From an uncultured Flavobacteriales bacterium (GTDB lineage Bacteria; Bacteroidota; Bacteroidia; Flavobacteriales_D; Parvicellaceae), in contig CALSRM010000002.1 of NCBI GenBank assembly GCA_943788755.1, forward strand, positions 1-64,000: a stretch of DNA of 64,000 nt, in the 5' to 3' direction. The stretch's first letter is position 1, and the number at the start of each line of letters is the position of its first letter. A program made the position numbers and the translations under genes. The notes below the pieces were generated by a model that was not told the DNA's origin, did no database searches, and worked only from the letters and a program-made list of their open reading frames with translations. This document shows, piece by piece, positions 23,391-31,999 of the stretch.

Positions 23391-23675
23391 TTAGTTATTT
23401 ACTATTTCTTCAATTGCTTTTGCCAAATCAATATCTAATTGCGTTATACCTCCTTTGTCATGTGTGCTTAGCCGGATGTTTAATTTATTGTAAACATTAA
23501 ACCATTCTGGGTGATGATTCATTTCTTCAGCCACTTCACCAATTCTATTCATTGTAGCTAAGGCATCTTTAAAATTTGCAAAGACAAATTTTTTTATGAT
23601 TCCATCTTTTTCAAATTCCCATCCCTCTAGAGATAGCAATGCCTTTTGAATTTCTATTTCGGTTAATCTTTTCAT
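23391..23675 (-). CDS. 4a-hydroxytetrahydrobiopterin dehydratase (pterin carbinolamine dehydratase)
   Basis: A 94-aa cytoplasmic enzyme that dehydrates the carbinolamine pterin formed by aromatic amino-acid hydroxylases. The active-site region MNHHPEWFNVYNKLNIRLST, with the HHPEW core, then HDKGGITQLDIDLA, matches the family, as does the length. A longer reading from ATG at 23717 adds 14 residues; the start at 23675 (MKRLTEIEIQ) gives the usual N-terminus. No pterin-dependent hydroxylase is in the window. Confidence 0.9.
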   Translation of the reverse strand: MKRLTEIEIQKALLSLEGWEFEKDGIIKKFVFANFKDALATMNRIGEVAEEMNHHPEWFNVYNKLNIRLSTHDKGGITQLDIDLAKAIEEIVNN

Positions 23676-23751
23676 TGTTTTTATTTCACTTAAATAGCCT
23701 TGAATAGAGTGCGCCATAAAAGCTAGGATACTTTCTGAAAAAGTACATTAT

Positions 23752-24384
23752 TTACCCCATTATAGGGACATAGACAACCTGCTTCGTCTCAAAAAAATCA
23801 CCTTCAAAGAAGTCAGGTATTTTATACAAAGTTGGTTTGTATTTCAATTTTGCTTCGTTTAATTCTTCATGTAAATCGCCTCCTTTCAGATAGAGAATGC
23901 CGTTTCGAATTGTATTGTTGTTCTTCGATTTGAACTTAGTGTTAACCCAAGGGATAAAACGATTTAGTCGAGTAACAGCTCGGCTAATTACGAAGTCAAA
24001 TGAACCTTTTATTTCCTCCGCTCGTCGGTGTTCTGAAGTTAAATTAGTTAACCCAAGGGAAATAGAAATTTCGTTTACGACTTTAATCTTTTTTCCAATA
24101 GAATCTACTAAGTGGAATTTACATTCTGGAAAGAGTATAGCCAATGGGACTCCGGGAAAACCTCCACCTGTTCCAACATCGAGTAACGTAGTTTCAGGTT
24201 CAAAATAAATTACTTTTGCAATTGCTAAAGAATGTAATACATGCCGCTCGTAAAAGTTATCGATATCCTTTCGGCTAATAACATTTATCTGCTCATTCCA
24301 ATGTTGGTATAAGCCTTTCAGTTCAGAAAACTGTTTGATTTGTTTTTCAGATAGATTAGGAAAGTATTTTAGAATTGATTCCAA
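23752..24384 (-). CDS. rsmG: 16S rRNA (guanine527-N7)-methyltransferase
   Basis: A 210-aa SAM-dependent enzyme modifying G527 of 16S rRNA. The N-terminal helix bundle contains YQHWNEQINVISRKD, typical of RsmG. Motif I is LLDVGTGGGFPGVPLAI, followed by FHLVDSIGKKIKVVNEI and the FDFVISRAVTRL segment. Length is standard. The ECF sigma gene ends 11 bases upstream of its start, so the two are likely co-transcribed. Confidence 0.94.
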   Translation of the reverse strand: MESILKYFPNLSEKQIKQFSELKGLYQHWNEQINVISRKDIDNFYERHVLHSLAIAKVIYFEPETTLLDVGTGGGFPGVPLAILFPECKFHLVDSIGKKIKVVNEISISLGLTNLTSEHRRAEEIKGSFDFVISRAVTRLNRFIPWVNTKFKSKNNNTIRNGILYLKGGDLHEELNEAKLKYKPTLYKIPDFFEGDFFETKQVVYVPIMG

Positions 24385-24395
24385 TAGAAGGCGAA

Positions 24396-25025
24396 TTAGA
24401 TTCTGTCTTTAGCGTTTTTTAAAAGACTATAAAGAGATTCACGAGCTCTAAATAACTGAGCTTTAACCGTTCCTAATGGCAGGTTCAATTCTTTAGAAAT
24501 TTCATCGTAACTAAATTCTTTAAAATACCGCAGTTCAATTAACTCTTGATAACGAGGCTTTAATTTTTTAACTATAGCCCGCATCATGATTATTTTTTGG
24601 TCACGGATTGCTTCTTCTTCAGGGTTTCTGTTTCCTGACCTTAGTTCAATCATTAAAGAGTCACCATCTTCATTTTCGAAACGATTATCTATAGAAAGAA
24701 CATTCTTTTTCTTCTTACGAATAAAGTCAATACAATTATTCGTGGCAATTTTAAACAACCAAGTACTAAAGGCATAATTAGGGGTGTATTGATGTAGCCG
24801 ATTAAAGGCTTTTCCAAATGCTTCAATCGTTAAGTCATCCGCATCATCACGATTGTTTATCATTTTTAAGAGCATAAAAAAGATAGAGTCTCTATATCGC
24901 TCCATCAGCTCAGCAAAAGCTTGTTGATCTGATGATTTTACTGCTCGTTGCACTAGAATAAAATCATACTTGGCTTTATCCGAAAGGTGATCGGTTGATA
25001 TATGTTCATCTTCGTTTGAACCCAT
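24396..25025 (-). CDS. ECF-type RNA polymerase sigma factor
   Basis: A 209-aa sigma-70 family protein with regions 2 and 4 only. Region 2 runs from about residue 33: FAELMERYRDSIFFMLLKMI, then DADDLTIEAFGKAF and FSTWLFKIATNNCIDFIRKK. Region 4 has ELRYFKEFSYDEISKELNLPLGTVKAQLFRARESL, a helix-turn-helix ending in the usual GTVKxxLFRAR. A glycine-poor acidic linker joins them. No anti-sigma gene is adjacent. Its start overlaps the end of the upstream GT2 gene by 20 bp, and rsmG follows. Which promoters it reads cannot be told from here. Confidence 0.92.
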   Translation of the reverse strand: MGSNEDEHISTDHLSDKAKYDFILVQRAVKSSDQQAFAELMERYRDSIFFMLLKMINNRDDADDLTIEAFGKAFNRLHQYTPNYAFSTWLFKIATNNCIDFIRKKKKNVLSIDNRFENEDGDSLMIELRSGNRNPEEEAIRDQKIIMMRAIVKKLKPRYQELIELRYFKEFSYDEISKELNLPLGTVKAQLFRARESLYSLLKNAKDRI

Positions 25026-26139
25026 GCCTTTGCTTCTTCTTTTTTTTCTTACTAATTAATAAAATAGGATTCACTATTAATAGAAATATTTCTAAAAATG
25101 GCGCTAATAATATTAAATCTTTACTCTCCATTACGCTGAACGGACGGCTAAAGATAATCATTTGCAGTAGCATTCTAAACCCTACAATTCCTAAAGCTAT
25201 ATACCACCAATTGTGCATAACCAATAGGAATGACAGTAAAACGTACATTATTACTAGGCTAGCGGGGTAAAGTGTAAGTAAGAATTTATGAAAGGTTTTA
25301 TAGTGCTTACCTGTGGTTAGGTGTCTTTTCTTTTGCTGCCACCAATCTGTAAAATTCTTTTGAGGAATGGAGAAAGTTATAGCTTCTTCTGAAAAAACAA
25401 CAGTAGTGTTTTTTTTCGTTCCAGCTTGGTTAACAAACAAATCATCGTCACCTGAAGGTATATGATAGTGGCTTTTAAAACCTCTTACAGAATTGTATAC
25501 TTCTCTTGTGTAAGATAGGTTTCGTCCAACTCCCATGTAAGGAATGCCTGCCTTTGCAAGAGATAAGTATTGAACAGCTATTTGAGCGGTATCAAATCGA
25601 ATAACTTTGTTTAAAAGGCCCTTTTCACGCAGGTAAGGACTAGCTCCTAAAATTAAGTTTTTAGAACCTGTATGTCTTGAGGCCATCTCTTTTAGCCAGT
25701 TTTTACTATTTGGATAACAATCAGCATCTATGAATACTAGTAATTCGTGTTTTGCTGCTTTTATTCCCAAAGTAATTGCAAATTTCTTAGCAAAGCCATC
25801 TTTTTCATGATCTGGAATTTCAACTAAATGCAAGTTGTTATGCGTCAATGCAAAAGCTTGCAGGACATCAATGCTTTTGTCCCAAGAACGATCGTTTACT
25901 ACTATGATTTCAAATTCTGGATAATCTTGTTCGAATATTTTGGGTAGAAATTCCATTAGGTTTTGTTCTTCATTTCTCGCCGCAATTATTATTGAAACTG
26001 GCTTAAGTTTTTCTACAACTACTGGTTTTTGTTTTTGCGTCATTCGTATAAAGAAAACTAGGAAGTATGTCAGTTGTAGTAAAAAAGCTCCTGCAAATAT
26101 TATTAACAATAGGTTTTCGATATTTAATTCCGGCTTCAT
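25006..26139 (-). CDS. GT2-family glycosyltransferase, membrane-anchored
   Basis: A 377-aa protein. An N-terminal helix (about residues 9-30) precedes a GT-A domain: VSIIIAARNEEQNLMEFLP, EIIVVNDRSWDKSIDVL, FIDADCYPNSKNWL (the DxD-like motif), GVGRNLSYTREVY, SGDDDLFVNQAG and the QQKKRHLTTGKHY variant of the Q/RxxRW motif. Two or three helices follow at 275-365 and a Lys/Arg-rich tail. This plan fits processive or lipid-linked glycan synthases. The product is unknown. It overlaps the sigma-factor gene by 20 bp. Confidence 0.87.
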   Translation of the reverse strand: MKPELNIENLLLIIFAGAFLLQLTYFLVFFIRMTQKQKPVVVEKLKPVSIIIAARNEEQNLMEFLPKIFEQDYPEFEIIVVNDRSWDKSIDVLQAFALTHNNLHLVEIPDHEKDGFAKKFAITLGIKAAKHELLVFIDADCYPNSKNWLKEMASRHTGSKNLILGASPYLREKGLLNKVIRFDTAQIAVQYLSLAKAGIPYMGVGRNLSYTREVYNSVRGFKSHYHIPSGDDDLFVNQAGTKKNTTVVFSEEAITFSIPQKNFTDWWQQKKRHLTTGKHYKTFHKFLLTLYPASLVIMYVLLSFLLVMHNWWYIALGIVGFRMLLQMIIFSRPFSVMESKDLILLAPFLEIFLLIVNPILLISKKKKKKQRHGFKRR

Positions 26140-26182
26140 GAATGATTTTGTGATGCTAAAAGTACTCTTCTAAAAGTTATTT

Positions 26183-26190
26183 TATCTTTG
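26183..26190 (+). promoter_or_regulatory. Putative -7 promoter element of tgt
   Basis: TATCTTTG is an exact TAnnTTTG match 27 bases before the tgt start. A -33 TTTG with 17-23 base spacing is not evident. Confidence 0.45.
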
Positions 26191-26217
26191 TTGCAGTTCA
26201 ACGTTATTCACATATTT

Positions 26218-27348
26218 ATGAACTTTACATTAGAAAAAACAGATTCCAAGTCCAAAGCACGCGCAGGGCTGCTAGAAACAGCCCATGGGGAAATTGAAAC
26301 ACCCATTTTTATGCCAGTTGGTACAGCCGGAACTGTAAAAGCCGTGCATCAGCACGAAATTAAGGACGATATTAAAGCTCAAATTATCTTGGGAAATACT
26401 TATCATCTTTATTTACGTCCAGGATTAGAGGTAATTGAAAATGCTGGAGGATTGCATAAGTTTATGAATTGGGAGGGGCCTATTTTGACTGACTCTGGAG
26501 GTTTTCAAGTTTATTCATTAGGTGATAGTAGAAAGATTAAAGAAGAAGGAGTAACCTTTCGGTCACACATTGATGGATCAAAACATTTGTTTTCTCCTGA
26601 GTATGCAATAGATATTCAACGTACAATAGGAGCGGATATTATAATGGCATTTGATGAATGTACACCCTACCCGTGTGATTATTCTTATGCGAAACGATCT
26701 ATGAAAATGACCCATAGATGGTTAAAAAGGTGCTGTGACCGTTTTGATTCTACGGATGGTAAATATGGTTATGACCAAACATTTTTTCCAATTGTTCAAG
26801 GAAGTACCTATAAAGATTTAAGAGAAGAGTCTGCAGAAATGATTGCTTCTTTTGAAAGAGAAGGAAATGCCATTGGCGGACTTTCAGTTGGTGAGCCAGC
26901 AGAAGAGATGTACGCTACTACAGATCTAGTTTGTAATATACTACCGAAGGATAAACCCCGTTATTTAATGGGGGTTGGAACACCTGTTAATATAATTGAG
27001 AATATTGCATTAGGTGTTGATATGTTCGATTGCGTAATGCCAACCCGTAATGCAAGAAACGGAATGTTATTTACGAGTGAAGGATTTATCAATATAAGAA
27101 ATGAAAAATGGAAAAATGATTTTTCTGATTTAGATACTAATGGAACATCTTATGTAGATTCTCAATATTCCAAAGCATACTTAAGACATTTAATGATATC
27201 CAAAGAAAGGTTGGGTTCACAAATAGCATCGTTGCATAACCTTGCATTTTACGTCTGGCTAACCAAAGAAGCTAGAAAACAGATAATTGCAGGTACTTTC
27301 TCAACTTGGAAAGACTATATAATTCCTAAACTAGGCAATAGATTGTAG
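26218..27348 (+). CDS. tgt: tRNA-guanine transglycosylase (queuine)
   Basis: A 376-aa TIM-barrel enzyme that exchanges G34 of Asp, Asn, His and Tyr tRNAs for the queuosine precursor preQ1. Motifs are TPIFMPVGTAGTVKA near residue 27, GNTYHL, LTDSGGFQVYSL (nucleophile region) and YLMGVGTP. DCVMPTRNARNGMLFT supplies the second catalytic Asp and the tRNA site. The bacterial CxCxxC-x-H zinc site is altered near residue 305: the expected cysteines are not seen between FINIRNEKWKND and YSKAYLRHL, which reads DTNGTSYVDSQ. Length and start (MNFTLEK) fit the family. A longer reading from TTG at 26188 was not used. Confidence 0.94.
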   Translation: MNFTLEKTDSKSKARAGLLETAHGEIETPIFMPVGTAGTVKAVHQHEIKDDIKAQIILGNTYHLYLRPGLEVIENAGGLHKFMNWEGPILTDSGGFQVYSLGDSRKIKEEGVTFRSHIDGSKHLFSPEYAIDIQRTIGADIIMAFDECTPYPCDYSYAKRSMKMTHRWLKRCCDRFDSTDGKYGYDQTFFPIVQGSTYKDLREESAEMIASFEREGNAIGGLSVGEPAEEMYATTDLVCNILPKDKPRYLMGVGTPVNIIENIALGVDMFDCVMPTRNARNGMLFTSEGFINIRNEKWKNDFSDLDTNGTSYVDSQYSKAYLRHLMISKERLGSQIASLHNLAFYVWLTKEARKQIIAGTFSTWKDYIIPKLGNRL

Positions 27349-27360
27349 CTAATTGACTAA

Positions 27361-28455
27361 ATGAAAAAACTAGATTTATACATAGCGAAGAAGTTTTTAG
27401 GAACTTTCATTTTTATGATAATGGTAATAATGAGTATTGCTATTGTTATTGATGTAAGTGAAAAGTTAAGAGACTTTACAAGCCCAAGTTACAACCTTAC
27501 TTTTTGGGAAATTGCTATAGACTATTACCCTTATTTTTTCCTGCATTACGTCAATTTGTTTAGCTACTTAATAATCTTTTTATCCGTTTTGTTTTTTACT
27601 GGGGTTATGGCCCAACGATCTGAAATAATAGCAATATTATGCAATGGTGTCAGTTTTTGGAGGTTTACAAGGCCTTATATGGTTGTGTCTACTGCACTTC
27701 TCATTTTTGCTTTGTTTATGAACCATTTAATGGTGCCAAATGCAAATAAGCAAAGACTGCTCTTTGAAAGTAAATACACTCCGGTAAATGGTTCTTTTCA
27801 GAATATTAACTTACAAATGAATGAGAAGACGACTTTGCATTATAAAGTGTTTAATGCAAAGTTGAATATAGTAACAAGAATGTGGATTGAAACCTGGGAA
27901 AAGAATGATAGGGGATTGTATGAGCTAACAAAGGATATGCAGATAATGAAAGCCTATGGCGATAGTGCTTCGAATAAATGGAAGTTAGAAAACGTTTTTA
28001 TCCGAGAAATAAATGATTCAAATGAGGTTGTAAAGCAAATAGCGACAATCGATACCATTCTTAGTTTTAATGTTATTGACCTTGGTCAGAGAGATAATAT
28101 TATGGAGTCGATGACAACCTCTGAATTAGTGAAATTTAGAAATCAAGAAAGAAGCAAAGGATCGAATGCTGTTCCAAAAATAGAAATTGTATTGTATGAA
28201 AGGTCCGCTTATCCATTTGCGACCTACATATTAACATTAATAGGTGTTGCGGTTTCCTCCAGAAAGTCAAGGGAGGGCGTAGGAAAAAACATTATTATTG
28301 GATTAATGGCAAGTGTATTGTATATTTTCTTTATGAAAATGACCACTGTAGCTTCTCTAAATGTTGGATTGTCACCTGTTGTAGCTGTATGGGTTCCAAA
28401 TGCTATTTTTACTGTTGTAGCAATCAGGTTATATACTAAAAGATTGAGAGAATAG
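27361..28455 (+). CDS. LptF/LptG family permease
   Basis: A 364-aa inner-membrane protein 12 bases after tgt, in the same operon. Three N-terminal helices lie between about residues 10 and 120, starting LDLYIAKKFLGTFIFMIM with the family's short basic lead-in. A periplasmic beta-jellyroll-like domain follows (about 130-260, with FQNINLQM and LHYKVFNAKLN). Three C-terminal helices, 275-355, complete it. LptF and LptG form the transmembrane part of the LPS extraction transporter LptB2FG. Which of the two this is cannot be decided from sequence alone. lptB is not in the window. Confidence 0.86.
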   Translation: MKKLDLYIAKKFLGTFIFMIMVIMSIAIVIDVSEKLRDFTSPSYNLTFWEIAIDYYPYFFLHYVNLFSYLIIFLSVLFFTGVMAQRSEIIAILCNGVSFWRFTRPYMVVSTALLIFALFMNHLMVPNANKQRLLFESKYTPVNGSFQNINLQMNEKTTLHYKVFNAKLNIVTRMWIETWEKNDRGLYELTKDMQIMKAYGDSASNKWKLENVFIREINDSNEVVKQIATIDTILSFNVIDLGQRDNIMESMTTSELVKFRNQERSKGSNAVPKIEIVLYERSAYPFATYILTLIGVAVSSRKSREGVGKNIIIGLMASVLYIFFMKMTTVASLNVGLSPVVAVWVPNAIFTVVAIRLYTKRLRE

Positions 28456-28537
28456 ATTTGATAATAAACGTGATAACTATGATTGTTAGAGATTGAAGCA
28501 CAACCTTCTTCCAATTTCCCCCAATGTTATTTTTTTA

Positions 28538-29950
28538 TTACATTCTCCAAGTCATAAATCGAACAATAAATCGTTTGAACTTATTCGTGGGCGGATAAAT
28601 TAACTTTATAGTTGTAAAACCTCTTCGCTGTTTTAAAATAGCTCTTTCATTGGAAAAGGCATTAAAACCATATTTTCCATGCGACCTTCCAATTCCGCTG
28701 TGACCATTTCCTCCAAATGGGAGGTTGCCCTGAATAAATTGAATAGTAGTTTCGTTTATTGCAGTAGTTCCTGCAGACGTATTCTTAATAATGTTCTTTG
28801 TGTTTTTTTTGGATGATGAAAAAATGTAAAGAGCTAAAGGGGCCTCCTCCTTATTAATTATTGAAAGCGCTTCATCAATCGATTGAAATTCCATTAATGG
28901 TAATACAGGTCCAAAAATTTCATCTTTAAAAATTGCAGAATTAGTAGTGATGTTATCCAATATAGTCGGTGAGATATAGTTGTTCTCGGAATTAGTGTCG
29001 TTACCAATAATAACATTAGCACCTTGTTTAATACTGTTATCTATAAGTGCTGTGATTCTTTTAAAATGACGCTTGTTTACCACACGGGTAAGTGCATTAT
29101 TACTTTCAATTTCCTCTTTGGTTTCACCATACATGTTGGTAAATGCTTTTTCTAATTCTACGATTAACTTTGCCTTAATTTTGGTGTGAACTAAAACATA
29201 ATTTGGGGAAACACAAGATTGGCCATTGTTGATTAACTTACCCCATATTAATTTTTGGGCAGTATCTTTAAGGTTCGCTGTTTTGTCAACGATAATAGGA
29301 TTTTTACCGCCAAGCTCTAATGTGACTGGAGTAAGGTGATTCGATGCGGCTTTCATTACTGTTTTTCCAACCGGTGGACTTCCAGTAAAGAAGATGTGAT
29401 CCCATTTAAGTTCAAGTAATTGTGTAGTCTCCTCCACGCCACCCGTAATAACAGTTATCTCTTCTGGAGGGAATAACTCAGCAATCATTCTAACGATTAC
29501 CTGCTCACAGTTTGTTGTTAATTCAGAAGGTTTTAGTACAGCACAATTTCCTGCTGCTATGGCAGATACCATTGGTGCAATTGTTAAATTGAAAGGGAAA
29601 TTCCATGGTGCAATAATGAGATTTAGCCCTTTCGGTTGTGAAATTATGTGCGATGTACTCCCTAGTAAATAAAAAGGTGTTTTTACTCTTTCTGGTGCCG
29701 CCCAATCTCTTAAGTTTTTTAACGCATCATTGATTTCAGAAATTACAGGTTTTATTTCTGCTATTCGGACTTCTTCAGGAGATTTTTTAAAATCGTCATA
29801 CAATGCTTTTATAATAAGACTTTCATTTGCTTTAATCCACTTTTTTACTTGTTTTAGCTTCTGCTTGCGCTCAAAAATCGAGGTTTTTCGTAAAGTGTTT
29901 TCGAAATAAAATTGTTGTTTATTTCTTATTTCTTGAAATGGATTAGCCAT
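28538..29950 (-). CDS. Aldehyde dehydrogenase (class 3-like)
   Basis: A 470-aa NAD(P)-dependent dehydrogenase. Motifs are APWNFPFNLTIAP (residues 114-126), LKPSELT (139-145), FFTGSPPVGKTVM (187-199), TLELGGKNP (210-218, Glu212) and NNGQSCVSPNYVLV (241-254, catalytic Cys246). The later IFGPVLPLMEF and LPFGGNGHSGIGRSHGKYGF also fit. The length and short N-terminus fit the ALDH3 subgroup acting on medium and long-chain aldehydes. The terminal stretch, FIVRFMTWRM, is hydrophobic/basic and could help membrane contact. The lipoprotein gene at 29968 ends 17 bases upstream of its start. Confidence 0.93.
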   Translation of the reverse strand: MANPFQEIRNKQQFYFENTLRKTSIFERKQKLKQVKKWIKANESLIIKALYDDFKKSPEEVRIAEIKPVISEINDALKNLRDWAAPERVKTPFYLLGSTSHIISQPKGLNLIIAPWNFPFNLTIAPMVSAIAAGNCAVLKPSELTTNCEQVIVRMIAELFPPEEITVITGGVEETTQLLELKWDHIFFTGSPPVGKTVMKAASNHLTPVTLELGGKNPIIVDKTANLKDTAQKLIWGKLINNGQSCVSPNYVLVHTKIKAKLIVELEKAFTNMYGETKEEIESNNALTRVVNKRHFKRITALIDNSIKQGANVIIGNDTNSENNYISPTILDNITTNSAIFKDEIFGPVLPLMEFQSIDEALSIINKEEAPLALYIFSSSKKNTKNIIKNTSAGTTAINETTIQFIQGNLPFGGNGHSGIGRSHGKYGFNAFSNERAILKQRRGFTTIKLIYPPTNKFKRFIVRFMTWRM

Positions 29951-29967
29951 TTGAATGGTTGTGAAAT

Positions 29968-30555
29968 TTACTTTAAGGTGTAGTAGAGTGTTACTGTAGC
30001 GGTTTCATTTTCTGAAATAGAAATAATAGTACCATTACTTGCTAATTCAATTGGGTTAAAGACTCCATAAGCCATTAATTGCCTATCACCGATTACACCC
30101 AAAAGTTCATCATTGTCATAAAGAGTCCATTCATAATTTTGATTGAATAATTGCACTTCGTACGGAGCAGACCAAGATGGCGATGAATCAGGCGCGATGT
30201 TTGTCGATTCGGGACCTTCAAATAAGATTTCTCCAGTAAGTTGGTTGGTGATTGTAAGTAAAACATCAGGTCTAGTTGTTTCACCCAATCCAACGTCCCA
30301 GTATTGCTCCGGATTCAGCCATCCTCCTGCATTAGGGTCTTGGGCAGGGTGACTGGTAAGCTCATAGGAGTCTATATAAGCATATTGACATGTTCCGTCG
30401 TCGTAATCAGCACTTCCATTATGCATTGGGGATTCTGTGTCATAACAGCCACCTACTTTCTCGTCATCAACTTCAACCTTTTTACAAGCACCAGATAAAA
30501 CAATCGAAAAAACCAAAATGGTTCCAGAAAGTAAATTAATCGTATTCTTCTTCAT
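29968..30555 (-). CDS. Putative lipoprotein with a Cys-containing DDGTC motif
   Basis: A 195-aa protein with a lipobox LSGAC (Cys24), so probably a lipoprotein. It carries one GCYDTESPMHNGSADYDDGTC motif variant resembling the small GC..A.NY...A..DDGSC repeats common in secreted Bacteroidota proteins. The rest looks beta-rich: PDVLLTITN, then SPSWSAPYEVQL and YEWTLYDNDELLG, which recalls the strand pattern of C2-like domains; that is a weak resemblance only. The function is unknown. It lies 26 bases downstream of another exported protein on the same strand. Confidence 0.72.
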   Translation of the reverse strand: MKKNTINLLSGTILVFSIVLSGACKKVEVDDEKVGGCYDTESPMHNGSADYDDGTCQYAYIDSYELTSHPAQDPNAGGWLNPEQYWDVGLGETTRPDVLLTITNQLTGEILFEGPESTNIAPDSSPSWSAPYEVQLFNQNYEWTLYDNDELLGVIGDRQLMAYGVFNPIELASNGTIISISENETATVTLYYTLK

Positions 30556-30581
30556 TTTAATTAAATTAAAGACTGAAATTA

Positions 30582-31148
30582 TTAAAAATTATATCCAATA
30601 CCTAGGTTAATAGAAAACTGAGCATTTTTGCTATTACTGAAAGCGGAATGTGCCATGTAGTCAAAATAAAGTGGACTAATTCCGGCCTTTGCCATAAACC
30701 CTCCTTCTGGCTTTTGATAACGGTACTCTAACACAATATGCGCAAACCATTCTTTCATTTCCTTTAGTGTAGGTTCCGCAGGTGCGGAGCCAATGTTGGA
30801 ATTGTCAATTTTTATATCTAACACTTTGTACTTCCATAAAGTTGTTCCGTATCCTAGCACAACATGGTGTTGTCCAAAACTGTATTTAGCATTTATTTCA
30901 AATGGAAATACACGATCTTTTGATTTTTCAATGTCAGTGAATCCCGGTAGAATGGAAAAACCTACACTTCCATTAAAAGCTAATTTCTCATCAATCCTAT
31001 AAATTTCTCTTTCATAATTAAAGGAATAAAACAATCCTTTGCCTAATAATTCAAAATACGCCGTGTTTTTCTTGCCCCGGTCTTCTTGAGATGTGCTGCA
31101 CAAACCAGTAATTAAGAATACAAGAGTAAATAGAAATCGTTTTATCAT
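30582..31148 (-). CDS. Exported protein, probable outer-membrane beta-barrel
   Basis: A 188-aa protein with a signal peptide (about residues 1-20, FLFTLVFLITGLCSTSQ). It has alternating aromatic and polar strands (YFELLGKGLFYSFNYE, FEINAKYSFGQHHVVLGYGT, FAHIVLEYRY, AKAGISPLYF) and a terminal aromatic strand FSINLGIGYNF. That pattern fits a small outer-membrane barrel. Function unknown. A TetR gene is divergent, 80 bases away. Confidence 0.65.
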   Translation of the reverse strand: MIKRFLFTLVFLITGLCSTSQEDRGKKNTAYFELLGKGLFYSFNYEREIYRIDEKLAFNGSVGFSILPGFTDIEKSKDRVFPFEINAKYSFGQHHVVLGYGTTLWKYKVLDIKIDNSNIGSAPAEPTLKEMKEWFAHIVLEYRYQKPEGGFMAKAGISPLYFDYMAHSAFSNSKNAQFSINLGIGYNF

Positions 31149-31228
31149 TTAACGATAATTATTGTTAATTTTGTCATAAATATAGTGAATTATTTTTAAT
31201 CACGAAACACGCTTAAATAAGGTTTGTT

Positions 31229-31849
31229 ATGGGGAGAAAAGCAATTAACAAAAAAAGAAAGCCGCTAAATACTAAACAGCAAAAATGGCTAGGAGAGGTA
31301 ATGCCTTATTTTTATGAGAACGGTATGCGTAAGCCAACAATGGATGATATTGCTGAACAGTTGAACTTGACTAAAGCTACTATCTATAATTACTATTCTT
31401 CTAAAGAAGATTTAATACATGATGCTTTGTGGTTCAAGCTTGTTGAGCTTGAAAAATTTCGCGATTTATTATTTGATGATTCTATTGAGTTTACGGAAAG
31501 ATATTATAAAGGAGCACAGTTTTTCACGAAAAGTTTAAAAGGAATGTCGGCTCTTTATCTAGAAGATTTAAAGAATTATTTTCCAAAAACATGGGCTGCT
31601 GTTGATCTGTTTAGAGAAAAGTCTGCAGAGAATATCAAAACGTATTACCAAGCAGGTATCAATAAAGGAGTTTTTAGAGATTTTAATGTTGATATGATGG
31701 CAGAAACAGATTTGTTTTTCTTTGACATGATGATTGATGCTAAGTTTCTTAGAAAGAATAATATAACGGTTGAAGAAGCGTTCGCGCAATATTTTAAGAT
31801 GAAATTTTACGGAGTTTTGGCAGTGGAAAAGTTGACGTTTTCAAATTAG
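31229..31849 (+). CDS. TetR/AcrR family transcriptional regulator
   Basis: A 206-aa repressor-type protein. The N-terminal helix-turn-helix is PTMDDIAEQLNLTKATIYNYYSSKEDLIHDAL (residues 36-67). The C-terminal ligand domain is unclassified. A basic N-terminal arm (GRKAINKKRKP) may contact the minor groove. It is divergent from the exported barrel gene at 30582, so it could control that gene or itself. The ligand is unknown. No clear operator palindrome was found in the 80-base gap. Confidence 0.9.
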   Translation: MGRKAINKKRKPLNTKQQKWLGEVMPYFYENGMRKPTMDDIAEQLNLTKATIYNYYSSKEDLIHDALWFKLVELEKFRDLLFDDSIEFTERYYKGAQFFTKSLKGMSALYLEDLKNYFPKTWAAVDLFREKSAENIKTYYQAGINKGVFRDFNVDMMAETDLFFFDMMIDAKFLRKNNITVEEAFAQYFKMKFYGVLAVEKLTFSN

Positions 31850-31999
31850 ATTGTTCATAAACTATAACTATTAAAATAGTTAGGTTCGGGCTTTTTTTGT
31901 TATTTCGGAATTGAAACAACTACAAACAATTAACTTATTGGTTACTTATTCTTAATGCTTAGCAGGTATTTATATTGTCCTGTGGCTTCCTAGTGGCAT

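Noticed and set aside
26188-26217. TTG start for tgt, and similar TTG extensions of lipA (41914), the YafK-like gene (22552) and the small lipoprotein (40831)
   Set aside because: Internal ATG starts give family-standard N-termini or a proper signal peptide; the extensions overlap promoters or neighbouring genes.
31864-31905. Possible terminator after the TetR gene
   Set aside because: The stem TAACTATT/AATAGTTA is short and AT-only, and the T run is separated from it by about 10 bases.
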